Shown one piece after another: positions 17,689 to 25,943 of a stretch of 64,000 bases of DNA. Under the pieces are notes generated by a model. It was not told the origin of the DNA and made no database searches. It was given only the letters and a program-made list of their open reading frames with translations. Every line of letters starts with the position of its first letter. Positions within the stretch are counted from its first letter, which is position 1. Source of the stretch: Vibrio rhizosphaerae (GTDB lineage: Bacteria; Pseudomonadota; Gammaproteobacteria; Enterobacterales; Vibrionaceae); the NCBI RefSeq assembly GCF_024347095.1, contig NZ_AP024903.1:1488001-1552000 (forward strand), written 5' to 3'. A program made the position numbers and the translations under genes.

Positions 17689-17768
17689 GCAACATAACAA
17701 ACTCCTTTTGACATCCATCAAAAGGAACTGGGGCGCAGCCGGAGATGGCAATGAAATCGGAGAAGCAA
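17689..17768 (+). repeat. Cassette edge joined to an isolated repeat module C (block V)
   Basis: GCAACATAACAAAC (R'' of the NTF2-like cassette) passes directly into TCCTTTTGACATCCATC, the middle of the module C hairpin, and the module continues to about 17765. It then gives way to unique sequence before the acetyltransferase. The normal attC right half is absent, so a repeat fragment seems to have replaced it. This is the only copy of module C on its own without A and B sequence beside it. Confidence 0.6.
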
Positions 17769-17793
17769 TTGAACGGGCATTCGTACTATTAAA

Positions 17794-18342
17794 ATGTCAC
17801 AGACGAAAGAGAAGATGTTAGAAACTGAACGATTAATTTTATTCAAAATAAACAAAAATGATCTGGATATCATTTCTGAAATACTATCCTGCCCAAAACA
17901 AACTAAATATCTTCCAAATGAAGCACCATATTCACAAACCCAGCAGAAAGCATACCTAGAAAAACGTATTGCTCATTGGGAGAATAATGGGTTCGGTACC
18001 ATGATTATTTGCTTGAAAGAAAACCCTAAAATCAAGTTAGGTTTTGTTGGTGCTGAGTATGCTCCAAACCCCAATTATGTGGATATTCGTTTCGGCATAA
18101 CTAAAGACTTTGAAGGGAAGGGCTTTATTTCAGAAGCGGCAGGGGCATTGGTAAATTGGTTCTTTGAAAACACCGAACATGAAAAACTCTATGGCGTTGC
18201 AATGGTCGATAATATTGGCTCCAAAGCCGTTCTAAAGAAACTTGGCATGACGCCAGAGAAAAATGTAGACCTGTATAACTGCGAAGGGCTGGACAACTAT
18301 AGCCTAGGGGCTGTTGATCTTTGTTGCGGGTCATTTGCTTAG
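17794..18342 (+). CDS. GNAT-family (RimJ/RimL-type) N-acetyltransferase with altered C terminus
   Basis: A 182-residue acetyltransferase beginning L-E-T-E-R-L-I-L, with an acetyl-CoA loop D-F-E-G-K-G-F-I-S-E-A (about residue 110) and the closing V-D-N-I-G-S-K-A-V-L-K-K-L-G-M. The target is unknown. The last 11 codons lie inside a 118-bp MITE that entered at codon 171. Removing it would rejoin the frame as S-L-E-T-P-T-E with a stop at 18442-18444, giving 176 residues. The catalytic core is untouched, so the enzyme may still work. An ATG at 17815 is an alternative start. Confidence 0.82.
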   Translation: MSQTKEKMLETERLILFKINKNDLDIISEILSCPKQTKYLPNEAPYSQTQQKAYLEKRIAHWENNGFGTMIICLKENPKIKLGFVGAEYAPNPNYVDIRFGITKDFEGKGFISEAAGALVNWFFENTEHEKLYGVAMVDNIGSKAVLKKLGMTPEKNVDLYNCEGLDNYSLGAVDLCCGSFA

Positions 18343-18424
18343 GATAGCTAAGCGGCATGCCCCGCGCCGCGATCAATACCCGTTCAGATTGAACAAAATT
18401 CAACCACGAAAGGTCAACAACCCC
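18307..18424 (+). mobile_element. 118-bp MITE with TA target duplication
   Basis: The ends are inverted: GGGGCTGTTGATCTTT at the left and AAAGGTCAACAACCCC at the right, 14 of 16 bases matching. The flanks read C-TA and TA-G, so the original target was CTAG with TA duplicated, as for IS630/Tc1-mariner type elements. There is no coding capacity. The same left-end sequence starts the IS remnant at 9111. It is inserted near the 3' end of the acetyltransferase gene. Confidence 0.75.
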
Positions 18425-18511
18425 TAGAGACACCGACAGAATAATCATCATAGTAATTGATGCGTAACTTTGTTACGTCGAATAGACTGCATGGGTCTTA
18501 TTTCCCCAAGG

Positions 18512-19900
18512 GGCGCATCCATGAATGGTTTTCTTGGTCTGGTGGTTGATTTGAATAGCGTGAAACATTGAATCAACGAAGCTCAATTGATCGATGCTCT
18601 CAGGGTAAAATTCATGGATGAATTTTAAGCTTTTCGTGAGCAGGAGCGAATAAAAGCGACCCTGATTACGCGCACTGAACCCAAAAAGATGCTTTTGGTT
18701 CCTTTTGACATCCATCAAAAGGAACTGGGGCGCAGTCGGAGATGTCGATGAAATCGAGGAAAGTCATTGCGCACCAAATACCCGCATCACAAGTTTTATC
18801 TTCTTAGCCTCCGGCTCACAAATTTGACGCACAATTACGTTCCTCAATTTCAGAGACATTGTTACTCAGTGCGCCAGTTACTCTTGCAGAGATGCAAGCG
18901 TAACCAGAAGATCTTTTTTGTTTGACGGAGTCACACGCGTTCCAGAACCAGCTTTTACGGGCGTCCTGCCCGGAAAAGCTTAATCATTCTTCCTTGAATG
19001 ATTTTCTTGGTTGGGTGGTTGATTTGAATAAAGTGAAACATTGAATCAACGAAGCTCAACTGATCGATGTGCTCAGGGTAAAATTCATGGATGAATTTTA
19101 AGCTTTTCGTGAGCAGGAGCGAATAAAAGCGACCCTGATTACGCGCACCGAACTCAAAAAGATGTTTTTGGTTCCTTTTGACATCCATCAAAAGGAACTG
19201 GGGCGCAGTAGGGGATGGCGATGAGATCGAGGAACGGGATTGCGCACCAAACTCAGCACCACCCTTTTACTTTTCCAGCCTCCGGCGTTGCAGTTTGACG
19301 CACAGTTGCGTTCCTCAATATCAGAGGCATCGGTGCCCAGTGCGCCAGTTACTCTTGCAGAGATGCAAGAGTAACCAGAAGATCTTTTTTGTTTGACGGA
19401 GTCACACGCTGTCCAGAACCAGCTTTTACGGGCGTCCTGCCCGGAAAAGCCTAACCATTCATCCTTGAATGGTTTTCTTTGTTGGGTGGTTTGTTTGAAT
19501 TGGGTGAAATCTCTTTAAGGCGAAGCCAAATTGATCGATGATCTCAGGGTAAAATTCATGGATGAATTTTAAGCTTTTCGTGAGCAGGAGCGAATAAAAG
19601 CGACCCTGATTACGTGCGCTGAACCCAAAAAGATGTTTTTGGTTCCTTTTGACATCTATCAAAAGGAACTGGGGCGCTTTCGAAGAAGCTAATGAAATCG
19701 AAGAAAGTCATTGCGCACCAAACCACAGCATTACCAATCCAAACCACAACATGACCAATCTTATTCCCCCGCCTTGGCTGAGGGAGATGCTTTTGGTTCC
19801 TTTTGACATCCATCAAAAGTAACTGGGGCGCTTTCGGAGATGGCAATGAGATCGAAGAAAGTCATTGCGTCCCAAACCACAGTATTACCAATCCAAACCT
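18512..19900 (+). repeat. Structured repeat block VI: partial unit, two full units and an extra module C
   Basis: It enters in the middle of the module A hairpin (TCCATGAATGGTTTT at 18512). B2 and C follow, then units with cores at 18826 and 19297, and finally a duplicated module C near 19790-19880 preceded by GCCTTGGCTGAGGGAGATGC. The hairpin at 18982-19003 reads AATCATTC/GAATGATT instead of AACCATTC/GAATGGTT, a paired substitution. The extra module C has one stem mismatch (AAAAGTAAC). The remaining bases to 19948 are C- and A-rich spacer without a gene. Confidence 0.87.
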
Positions 19901-19948
19901 CCACGCCATACCCAAAAAACACCTTCCAAAAACACCCCCAAAAACCAA

Positions 19949-20764
19949 CTAATCTATCAAACAATGATTCTCATCGAAAAACGGATAAGGCCCCTCAACC
20001 GCATCGATATAACTGATATGGCTGCAAATTCCCTCCGGTTCGAGACGGAACAACTGAATGGCTCCCGGCTCCAGTGAGAAACAAGCGGGCGCTTGGGGAT
20101 CTAAATCGAGCGTCACGGCATGGCTGTGAGACGGGCCGACCCAGACGGGGATTCGATGCCACGTCGCTACAATCGGGCGATGTATGTGGCCGACAACAAT
20201 CCCGGCCACATGCGGGTGAGATTGCAATACTTGATATAATTCATCACTGTTCTGGAGGTTTTGCACATCCATATGTTGTAACCCGACCGTCATCGGCGGG
20301 TGGTGCATAAATAGCAATGCCGGATGATGTTGCGTTGCCGAGAGTTGTTCATCAAGCCATCGGAGTGTCGCTTGACTCAACATGCCATAAGGCTGACCGG
20401 GTACGGAACTATCCAGCCCAATCAGTTGATAGCCGCCGACATGCTCACTGAAGTTACAAAATACCGGTGTGTCAAACGCGAGCCAGCCTTGCAATGCATC
20501 ACGCAAATGCGTTCTGTTGTCATGGTTACCCGGAATGACGCGCACCACTGGTTTTAAGCGTTGCAGCTCGGCAACCAGCAGTTGATATTCGTCAGGGGTG
20601 CCGAAGTCTGCCAAGTCACCGGTGATGACCACCCGGTCAGGCATCGGCTTGAGCCGGTTGATATGATGAATCGCATGACGCAGGCAACCTAATGTATCGA
20701 CCTTTTTATACGCCAGTTTGCCTGACTGCTTAATGTGTAAATCGGTTAACTGTGCGATTAGCAT
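19949..20764 (-). CDS. GpdQ/CpdA-like metallophosphodiesterase
   Basis: A 271-residue calcineurin-type phosphoesterase with all binuclear metal motifs: D-L-H near residue 8, G-D-L-A-D near 50, G-N-H-D near 79, a histidine in M-H-H-P-P (about 153), and G-H-I-H-R-P (about 193). Length and layout are close to glycerophosphodiesterase GpdQ and to cAMP phosphodiesterase CpdA. It is the last gene of the ABC operon and overlaps the ATPase gene by 7 bp. It therefore likely hydrolyses the imported compound in the cytosol, possibly a glycerophosphodiester. The substrate is an inference from context. Confidence 0.8.
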   Translation of the reverse strand: MLIAQLTDLHIKQSGKLAYKKVDTLGCLRHAIHHINRLKPMPDRVVITGDLADFGTPDEYQLLVAELQRLKPVVRVIPGNHDNRTHLRDALQGWLAFDTPVFCNFSEHVGGYQLIGLDSSVPGQPYGMLSQATLRWLDEQLSATQHHPALLFMHHPPMTVGLQHMDVQNLQNSDELYQVLQSHPHVAGIVVGHIHRPIVATWHRIPVWVGPSHSHAVTLDLDPQAPACFSLEPGAIQLFRLEPEGICSHISYIDAVEGPYPFFDENHCLID

Positions 20765-21861
20765 TCACGGTCTCCAATAAAAACCAAGCGCTCAGGCGCA
20801 ACGGATAAGTAAACAGATTGCTGCGGCTGATAATGACGGCGGGCAAAACAGTCGATCATCAGCAGTTCATCAAGGCTGGGGATTGTGACTTGCACACGGG
20901 TGCGATCCCCTAAAAAAGTACTGCTTTGCACTTGTGCGAGGAGGGTATTGTCTGTTGCTGCATCAAGGATTTGGATATCCTCCGGGCGTACCATCGCGGT
21001 GGCCGGTTGCCCCTCACCGAGTTGCGCGCAGTGCGATTCGCTCAGGCGTAGCTGTTGTGTTTGCCCTTGGCCGGAGACATCGCCGAGGATGAATGCATTG
21101 TCCTCACGCTTGCCATGAAAACAGTTGATCTGACCGATAAAGTCTGCCACGAAGTGATTGTTCGGTGTCAGGTAAATCTCTTCCGCACTGCCGATCTGAG
21201 CAATTTCACCGTGATCGAGGACGGCAATCCGATCGCCCATCACCATCGCTTCTTCCTGATCATGGGTGACATAAATCGCCGTGATACCTAACCGTTTAAG
21301 CATCTGGTGAATGTCAATCCGCAGCCGCTGTTTGAGACGGGCGTCTAAGGCGGAAAGGGGTTCATCAAGCAATAACACCTCCGGCTCGGTGATAATCGCC
21401 CGTGCCAGAGCTACGCGCTGGCGTTGTCCGCCGGAGAGCTGGCTGATATCACGCTCTGCATACGGTTCGAGATCGAACATGGTCAGCATTTCCGCGACTT
21501 TGGCCTGTCGCTGCGCTTTGTTTTCACCGCGGACCCGCAAGCCATAGCCGATGTTGTCGCGGACATTCATATTGGGAAACAGCGCATAAGACTGAAACAC
21601 CATCCCGACTTGGCGGTGCTCGATGGGTTGGTGGGTGACATCCCGCTCGCCAAAATGAATGGTGCCGCCGGGGTCGGCAAACTCTAACCCGGCAATCAGG
21701 CGCAGGGTGGTGGTTTTACCGCAGCCGGAGGGGCCGAGCAGCACTAATATTTCACCGGCTTCGACCTGTAAATCAAGAGGCTTGAGAGCCAATGTGCCAT
21801 CAGCAAAGGTCTTCTGAACCTGCTTCAGAGTCATCGCAACACTGGATTTCGCTATATTCAT
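20758..21861 (-). CDS. ABC transporter ATPase (Fe3+/polyamine/phosphonate-type importer)
   Basis: A 367-residue ATPase with Walker A G-P-S-G-C-G-K-T-T (about residue 44), the signature L-S-G-G-Q-R-Q-R-V-A-L-A-R-A, Walker B V-L-L-L-D-E-P-L-S-A-L-D and H-loop V-T-H-D-Q-E-E-A. The C-terminal 100 residues form a TOBE/OB regulatory domain. This is the MalK/PotA/FbpC-like subclass. It powers the two adjacent permeases in the inner membrane and lies in the same minus-strand operon. Confidence 0.9.
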   Translation of the reverse strand: MNIAKSSVAMTLKQVQKTFADGTLALKPLDLQVEAGEILVLLGPSGCGKTTTLRLIAGLEFADPGGTIHFGERDVTHQPIEHRQVGMVFQSYALFPNMNVRDNIGYGLRVRGENKAQRQAKVAEMLTMFDLEPYAERDISQLSGGQRQRVALARAIITEPEVLLLDEPLSALDARLKQRLRIDIHQMLKRLGITAIYVTHDQEEAMVMGDRIAVLDHGEIAQIGSAEEIYLTPNNHFVADFIGQINCFHGKREDNAFILGDVSGQGQTQQLRLSESHCAQLGEGQPATAMVRPEDIQILDAATDNTLLAQVQSSTFLGDRTRVQVTIPSLDELLMIDCFARRHYQPQQSVYLSVAPERLVFIGDREC

Positions 21862-21889
21862 ATCAATATCACTTTCATGCAGCTGTCGG

Positions 21890-22675
21890 TTAACGACGCT
21901 GAGTTTTTCGGTTAAACAGTTGAGCCAGAATCAGCAGCGGCAGAATCAGACCCAAAAATATCAGGGTATAGGCAGAACTCACTTCAAGACGCATCGACGC
22001 GTAGGCATCGGCCAGTCCGACCGGCAGCGTTTTGGTGAGTGGGGTGTGCAGCATCCAGGTGAGATTAAATTCACCGACGGAGAGAGTCAGCGTCATCAGT
22101 ACGCCACTGATGATACCGGTCATGCAGTTGGGCACGATGATATGCATAAACCGTTGCGTGAAGCTGGCTCCGAGGCTGGCTGCACCTTCTTCCAGTACGC
22201 GAAAGTTGATGCTGGAGAGAATCGCCACAACGGCTTTGACCATAAACGGCAAAGTAAAAATGACATGGCCGACTAAAATGAACAGCCAACTGGCGCGAAA
22301 GTCGTGAAAGCCGCCATAGACTGAAATCAGCCCCAGTGCGATCGCCATACCCGGTATGGCAATGGGTAAGGTCAGGCATTCTTCGAACCACAGCGAAAAA
22401 CGGGTGCGGTAGCGCGCCAGATAGTAGGCACACGGTACACCAACGATTACGTTAATCGCGGTAGTGACTAATGCAATTTGTAACGTCAGCCAGACCGTAT
22501 CGGCATACATTGACCAGACTTGTTCAACCCACTGTAAGGTGAGGCCGCTTTTCAGGCCGACGAAATAATTTTGGGTTAAACCGGCCATGACCGACATCAC
22601 CACCGGGATAATCAAAAATGCACACACCAGCAGGGTGAAGATCAGTTGTGCGTAGAAGTAACGATTTTTTTCCAT
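21890..22675 (-). CDS. ABC transporter permease (second subunit)
   Basis: A 261-residue protein with six hydrophobic helices and the EAA loop (E-E-G-A-A-S-L-G-A-S-F-T-Q-R-F, about residue 168) that contacts the ATPase. It belongs to the binding-protein-dependent transport permease family. The start ATG follows GGGAGGCTAACTC, and the stop of the preceding permease gene is only 3 bp away. It pairs with the permease at 22679-23494. Confidence 0.88.
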   Translation of the reverse strand: MEKNRYFYAQLIFTLLVCAFLIIPVVMSVMAGLTQNYFVGLKSGLTLQWVEQVWSMYADTVWLTLQIALVTTAINVIVGVPCAYYLARYRTRFSLWFEECLTLPIAIPGMAIALGLISVYGGFHDFRASWLFILVGHVIFTLPFMVKAVVAILSSINFRVLEEGAASLGASFTQRFMHIIVPNCMTGIISGVLMTLTLSVGEFNLTWMLHTPLTKTLPVGLADAYASMRLEVSSAYTLIFLGLILPLLILAQLFNRKTQRR

Positions 22676-22678
22676 GAG

Positions 22679-23494
22679 TTAGCCTCCCATATTCAGGGAT
22701 GTTGCCCCTTTGAGCCGCGCCAGAGCGAGACACAGCCAAGTTACGGCACCCAAGATCAGGCTTAATGCCGCAGCCATAGCAAAATTGGCGTTCAGGGTAA
22801 ACTCGGTATAAATGGTCATCGGCAGTACGTTGATGTCGGTTGCCAGCGAAAAGGCGGTGCCGAATGCGCCCATCGAGGTGGCAAAGCAGAGCGAGCCGGA
22901 GGAGATCAGGCCGGGGGTTAACGCCGGCAGGGTGATGTCCCGCAGGATCTGCCAGCGGCTGGCCCCCAGTGATCGTCCGGCTTCGACTAAATTGTGATCG
23001 AGTTTTTCGGCAGCGCCCATCACGGTCAGCACGACACGCGGGATTGAGAAATAGAGATAACCGAGAAACAGCCCGGCCATGGTATAAGCAAACACCCAAC
23101 GCTCACCAACCAGCGCGAGACTCGCCTGAGCAACCATACCTTGGCGACCGGCCAGCATGATGACGAAGAAACCAATCACCACCCCCGGAAACGCCAGCGG
23201 AAAACTCAGCATCGCAATCAGGAGCGATTTGCCCCGGAACTGATAACGGGTGAGAAACAGCCCGGAAATTGTGGCAATCACCAGACTGACCAAGGTCACG
23301 AGAACTGACAGCACCACAGTTGACAGCAGGCTTCGGTAGTACGTCGGTTGGGTAAAGATGGACCAGTAAGATTGGCCGGTGCCATCGGCGAGCGACAGCC
23401 AGATCAGTTTGCCGACGGGCAGCAGAAAGAAGGTCAGACTGATCATCAATGCCGGAAGCAGCAACATCAGCCGTGAAAAATTGTGTTTCATCAT
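22679..23494 (-). CDS. ABC transporter permease (first subunit)
   Basis: A permease of about 271 residues with six transmembrane helices and an EAA-type loop (E-A-G-R-S-L-G-A-S-R-W-Q-I-L-R-D-I). The chosen start, M-M-K-H-N-F-S-R, precedes the first helix. A more upstream ATG at 23545 would overlap the binding-protein gene by 14 bp and add 17 residues without hydrophobic character. Neither start has a strong ribosome-binding site. Confidence 0.83.
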   Translation of the reverse strand: MMKHNFSRLMLLLPALMISLTFFLLPVGKLIWLSLADGTGQSYWSIFTQPTYYRSLLSTVVLSVLVTLVSLVIATISGLFLTRYQFRGKSLLIAMLSFPLAFPGVVIGFFVIMLAGRQGMVAQASLALVGERWVFAYTMAGLFLGYLYFSIPRVVLTVMGAAEKLDHNLVEAGRSLGASRWQILRDITLPALTPGLISSGSLCFATSMGAFGTAFSLATDINVLPMTIYTEFTLNANFAMAAALSLILGAVTWLCLALARLKGATSLNMGG

Positions 23495-23531
23495 AAAGTG
23501 AAGGGTGGCGTTACCACCACCCGGCCTGTGA

Positions 23532-24536
23532 TTATTTAACTTCATTCAGATAACGCTGTGCAAAAGCGTTTTGTGCCTGTGACATCTTGGCAAAATCGAC
23601 TGCTTTTGCCCGTTTATAGTCAGCATCCGGCAGGAACTTCGCACGCGTTTTAGCGCTCATCGCCGAAGGAATCACCGGACGCAGATAAGCATCGGCCCAC
23701 AACCGCTGACCGGCATCAGAGAGGACGAAGTCGAGTACTTTGCGGCCATTTTCAGGATGGGGTGAGTTTTTCACTTTGCTCATCACGTAAGGAACCACAA
23801 TGGTGCCTTCTTTCGGAATCACGAACTCAACCGGGGCTTTATCGTTATATTTGGCCCGATAGGCGTTAAAGTCGTAGTCCAGCAAAATGGGGATCTCGCC
23901 TGATATGACGCGGGCATAAGAGGTTTGCTTCGGCACAATCGGGTGGTTTTTGCGCAGTGCCTGAAAATAGTGAATCGCCGGGGTGAAATCATCCATTGTG
24001 CCACCCATCGCCTGATTGATCGCCACGGCACTGGCATAACCGACAAACGCACTGGTTGGGTCTAAGTAACCGACCATGCCACGATATTCCGGTTTGAGCA
24101 GATCTTGCCAGGATTGTGGGACCGGCGCGCCATCAAGTGCGGCTTTGTTGACGAAAAAGCCCAGTGTGCCGGAATGAATTGCAAACCAGTTGCCTTGCGG
24201 ATCTTTCAGACCTGCCGGGATTTTATCCCAGTTGTGTGGCTTATAAGGTTCAACGACCCCTTTTTGTGCCGCGATAATGCCAAACGAAACGCCGTAGTAC
24301 ACCACATCGGCGACCGGGTTGTCTTTTTCTGCCACTAACTGAGACAGGGATTGCCCCGAGTTTTTGTTGTCGATGGGAATATTAATGCCCAGTTTATCTT
24401 TAATCTGTTTTAACTGACCGCCCCAATTGGCCCATTCCGGGGGACAGTTATAACAGATGGCATCCGCTGCCTGCGCACTACCGGTGATGAAGCCGGTTGC
24501 CATCAGTGCCAAAGTTGCAATATGTTTTAATTTCAT
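23532..24536 (-). CDS. Periplasmic substrate-binding protein of the ABC importer
   Basis: A 334-residue protein with a Sec signal peptide (K-L-K-H-I-A-T-L-A-L-M-A-T-G-F, cleavage after A-Q-A). The mature part has the bacterial extracellular binding protein type 1/6 pattern, with Y-Y-G-V-S-F-G-I-I, S-G-T-L-G-F-F-V-N and Y-L-D-P-T-S-A-F motifs. An unusual C-Y-N-C-P-P-E-W near the mature N terminus could form a disulfide. The start ATG follows AGGATGA. Relatives bind iron, polyamines or phosphonates. The linked phosphodiesterase points to an organophosphate ligand, but that is inference. Confidence 0.85.
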   Translation of the reverse strand: MKLKHIATLALMATGFITGSAQAADAICYNCPPEWANWGGQLKQIKDKLGINIPIDNKNSGQSLSQLVAEKDNPVADVVYYGVSFGIIAAQKGVVEPYKPHNWDKIPAGLKDPQGNWFAIHSGTLGFFVNKAALDGAPVPQSWQDLLKPEYRGMVGYLDPTSAFVGYASAVAINQAMGGTMDDFTPAIHYFQALRKNHPIVPKQTSYARVISGEIPILLDYDFNAYRAKYNDKAPVEFVIPKEGTIVVPYVMSKVKNSPHPENGRKVLDFVLSDAGQRLWADAYLRPVIPSAMSAKTRAKFLPDADYKRAKAVDFAKMSQAQNAFAQRYLNEVK

Positions 24537-24541
24537 AACAA

Positions 24542-25564
24542 TCATCCTATTGATTGAAGTGATTCAACGTGAGGTTTAACCGGAGCAACTGTTCCTGTCA
24601 GACTGAGCTCATAGGGCAGTTCTCGTTGGCGTGGTAAAGTCGTGTGATGTTTCGAGTTCAACAGTAAATCAACGGCAAGATGCCCCATTTGCAGGTGGGG
24701 AACCTTCACCGTTGCCAAAGCGGGGTAGGTAATTTGTCCGAGTGACATGCCGTCAAATCCCACCACCGAAGTCTCTTCCGGTACGCGGATACCGGTGTGG
24801 CGCAGGTGACGGATCAGTTTCAGCGCAATAAGGTCGTTGCTGCAAAACCAAGCGCTCGGTGCATGGTGTGACAGTGACGGCTCAAGATCGGTGAACGGTG
24901 TGTCGGCCATCGGATCCACTTCCAGTAAGGTGTGTAAACAGGCCTGCTTATCCTGAGCGATACGGGCTTTGAATCCCTGATAACGGCGTTCGGCCCGGTC
25001 GGAGCGATTGAATTGCCCTGCGACCATGCCGAGTTTCCGGTGGCCGAGTCGGAGCAAGTGATCGGCGACATCCCATCCGGCCTGAAAATTATTGACGTAA
25101 ACGGTGGCATCATCGGCAGTGAACTGGTTGTGAACCAAACTCAGCGGGAAGTTAAATTCTTTTAATAGCGACAGGGCTTGATTGTTTTGCATACTGGCGA
25201 CGGTCAGAATGACGCCACTGACCCGTTGACGAATGAAATCAACCACAGCCTGATACTCCCGCGCCTGCTGATATTCGGTGTCGATGATAATGGTCGAATA
25301 ACCGAAGTGGCGTGCTCTTTCCTGAATGCCGGCAACGATCTCGGCAAAGACCGGATTGAGTAAGCTGGGGATCAGTACCCCAATGGTCGGATTATGATTG
25401 AGTGACACGCGGGTGGATTTCTGCTTCGGATGATAGCCGGTTAAGTACACGACTTTTTCTATCCGCTCGCGAGTCTGATGACAGATCAGGCCGGTGCCGT
25501 TGAAGTAACGCGATATGGTCGCCGGCGATACATTGGCGAGTGCTGCAATGTCTTTAATGTTCAT
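24542..25564 (-). CDS. LacI-family transcriptional regulator of the ABC operon
   Basis: A 340-residue repressor with an N-terminal LacI helix-turn-helix (I-K-D-I-A-A-L-A-N-V-S-P-A-T-I-S-R-Y-F-N) and a periplasmic-binding-protein-like effector domain (residues 60-330). It is the first gene of the minus-strand operon and ends just before the binding-protein gene, so it probably senses the transported substrate or a breakdown product and controls the operon. The second of two adjacent ATGs (25564) has the better spacing to GGAGG. Confidence 0.88.
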   Translation of the reverse strand: MNIKDIAALANVSPATISRYFNGTGLICHQTRERIEKVVYLTGYHPKQKSTRVSLNHNPTIGVLIPSLLNPVFAEIVAGIQERARHFGYSTIIIDTEYQQAREYQAVVDFIRQRVSGVILTVASMQNNQALSLLKEFNFPLSLVHNQFTADDATVYVNNFQAGWDVADHLLRLGHRKLGMVAGQFNRSDRAERRYQGFKARIAQDKQACLHTLLEVDPMADTPFTDLEPSLSHHAPSAWFCSNDLIALKLIRHLRHTGIRVPEETSVVGFDGMSLGQITYPALATVKVPHLQMGHLAVDLLLNSKHHTTLPRQRELPYELSLTGTVAPVKPHVESLQSIG

Positions 25565-25567
25565 CAT

Positions 25568-25943
25568 TTCCCTCCCGAGTACAGCGCAAGGTTAGGAATC
25601 GCAGGTGACGTATTTATGACAAAAAATCGACGGGATATGTCATTTTGTCAGAGGGTTTTGGTATTTTAGCGACATATTCTCTTGAGATCGCGGATGAAAT
25701 ATTCTCGTTTCATTGCCAGTTTATGGCAGATGGAGAAAATCATTAATGAGATAAATGTTATTAATAATGTGATTTGTGTCACAGTTTGTGGCGAGATGGA
25801 GGAGGGAATCTGGCAGGACAGGGCGTGACCGGTGTCTTTCAATCTGACAATACCTGCATCAGCCGGTACGGTCAGATTGATGTTGCGTCGCACATACAAT
25901 GGTTACCTAAAGCAATATCATCGAAAACAGAGATGATTGTTGA
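25568..25943. other. Intergenic region upstream of the LacI operon
   Basis: About 375 bp without a convincing gene. A 77-codon frame on the minus strand starts with TTG, lacks a good ribosome-binding site and shows only one hydrophobic stretch. Near 25616-25652 two TGACAAAA-like segments lie in opposite orientation (ATGACAAAAA and TCATTTTGTCA) and could be part of the LacI-family operator, but this is weak. Confidence 0.4.

Noticed and set aside
4154..19900. Retron or diversity-generating retroelement
   Set aside because: The hairpin-rich units suggested it, but no reverse transcriptase is encoded anywhere in the window.
4154..19948. Integron integrase or phage/ICE integrase in the island
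   Set aside because: No tyrosine or serine recombinase motif was found in any frame I read.
25666..25899. Possible 77-residue membrane protein on the minus strand
   Set aside because: TTG start, weak ribosome-binding site and no recognisable family; treated as intergenic.
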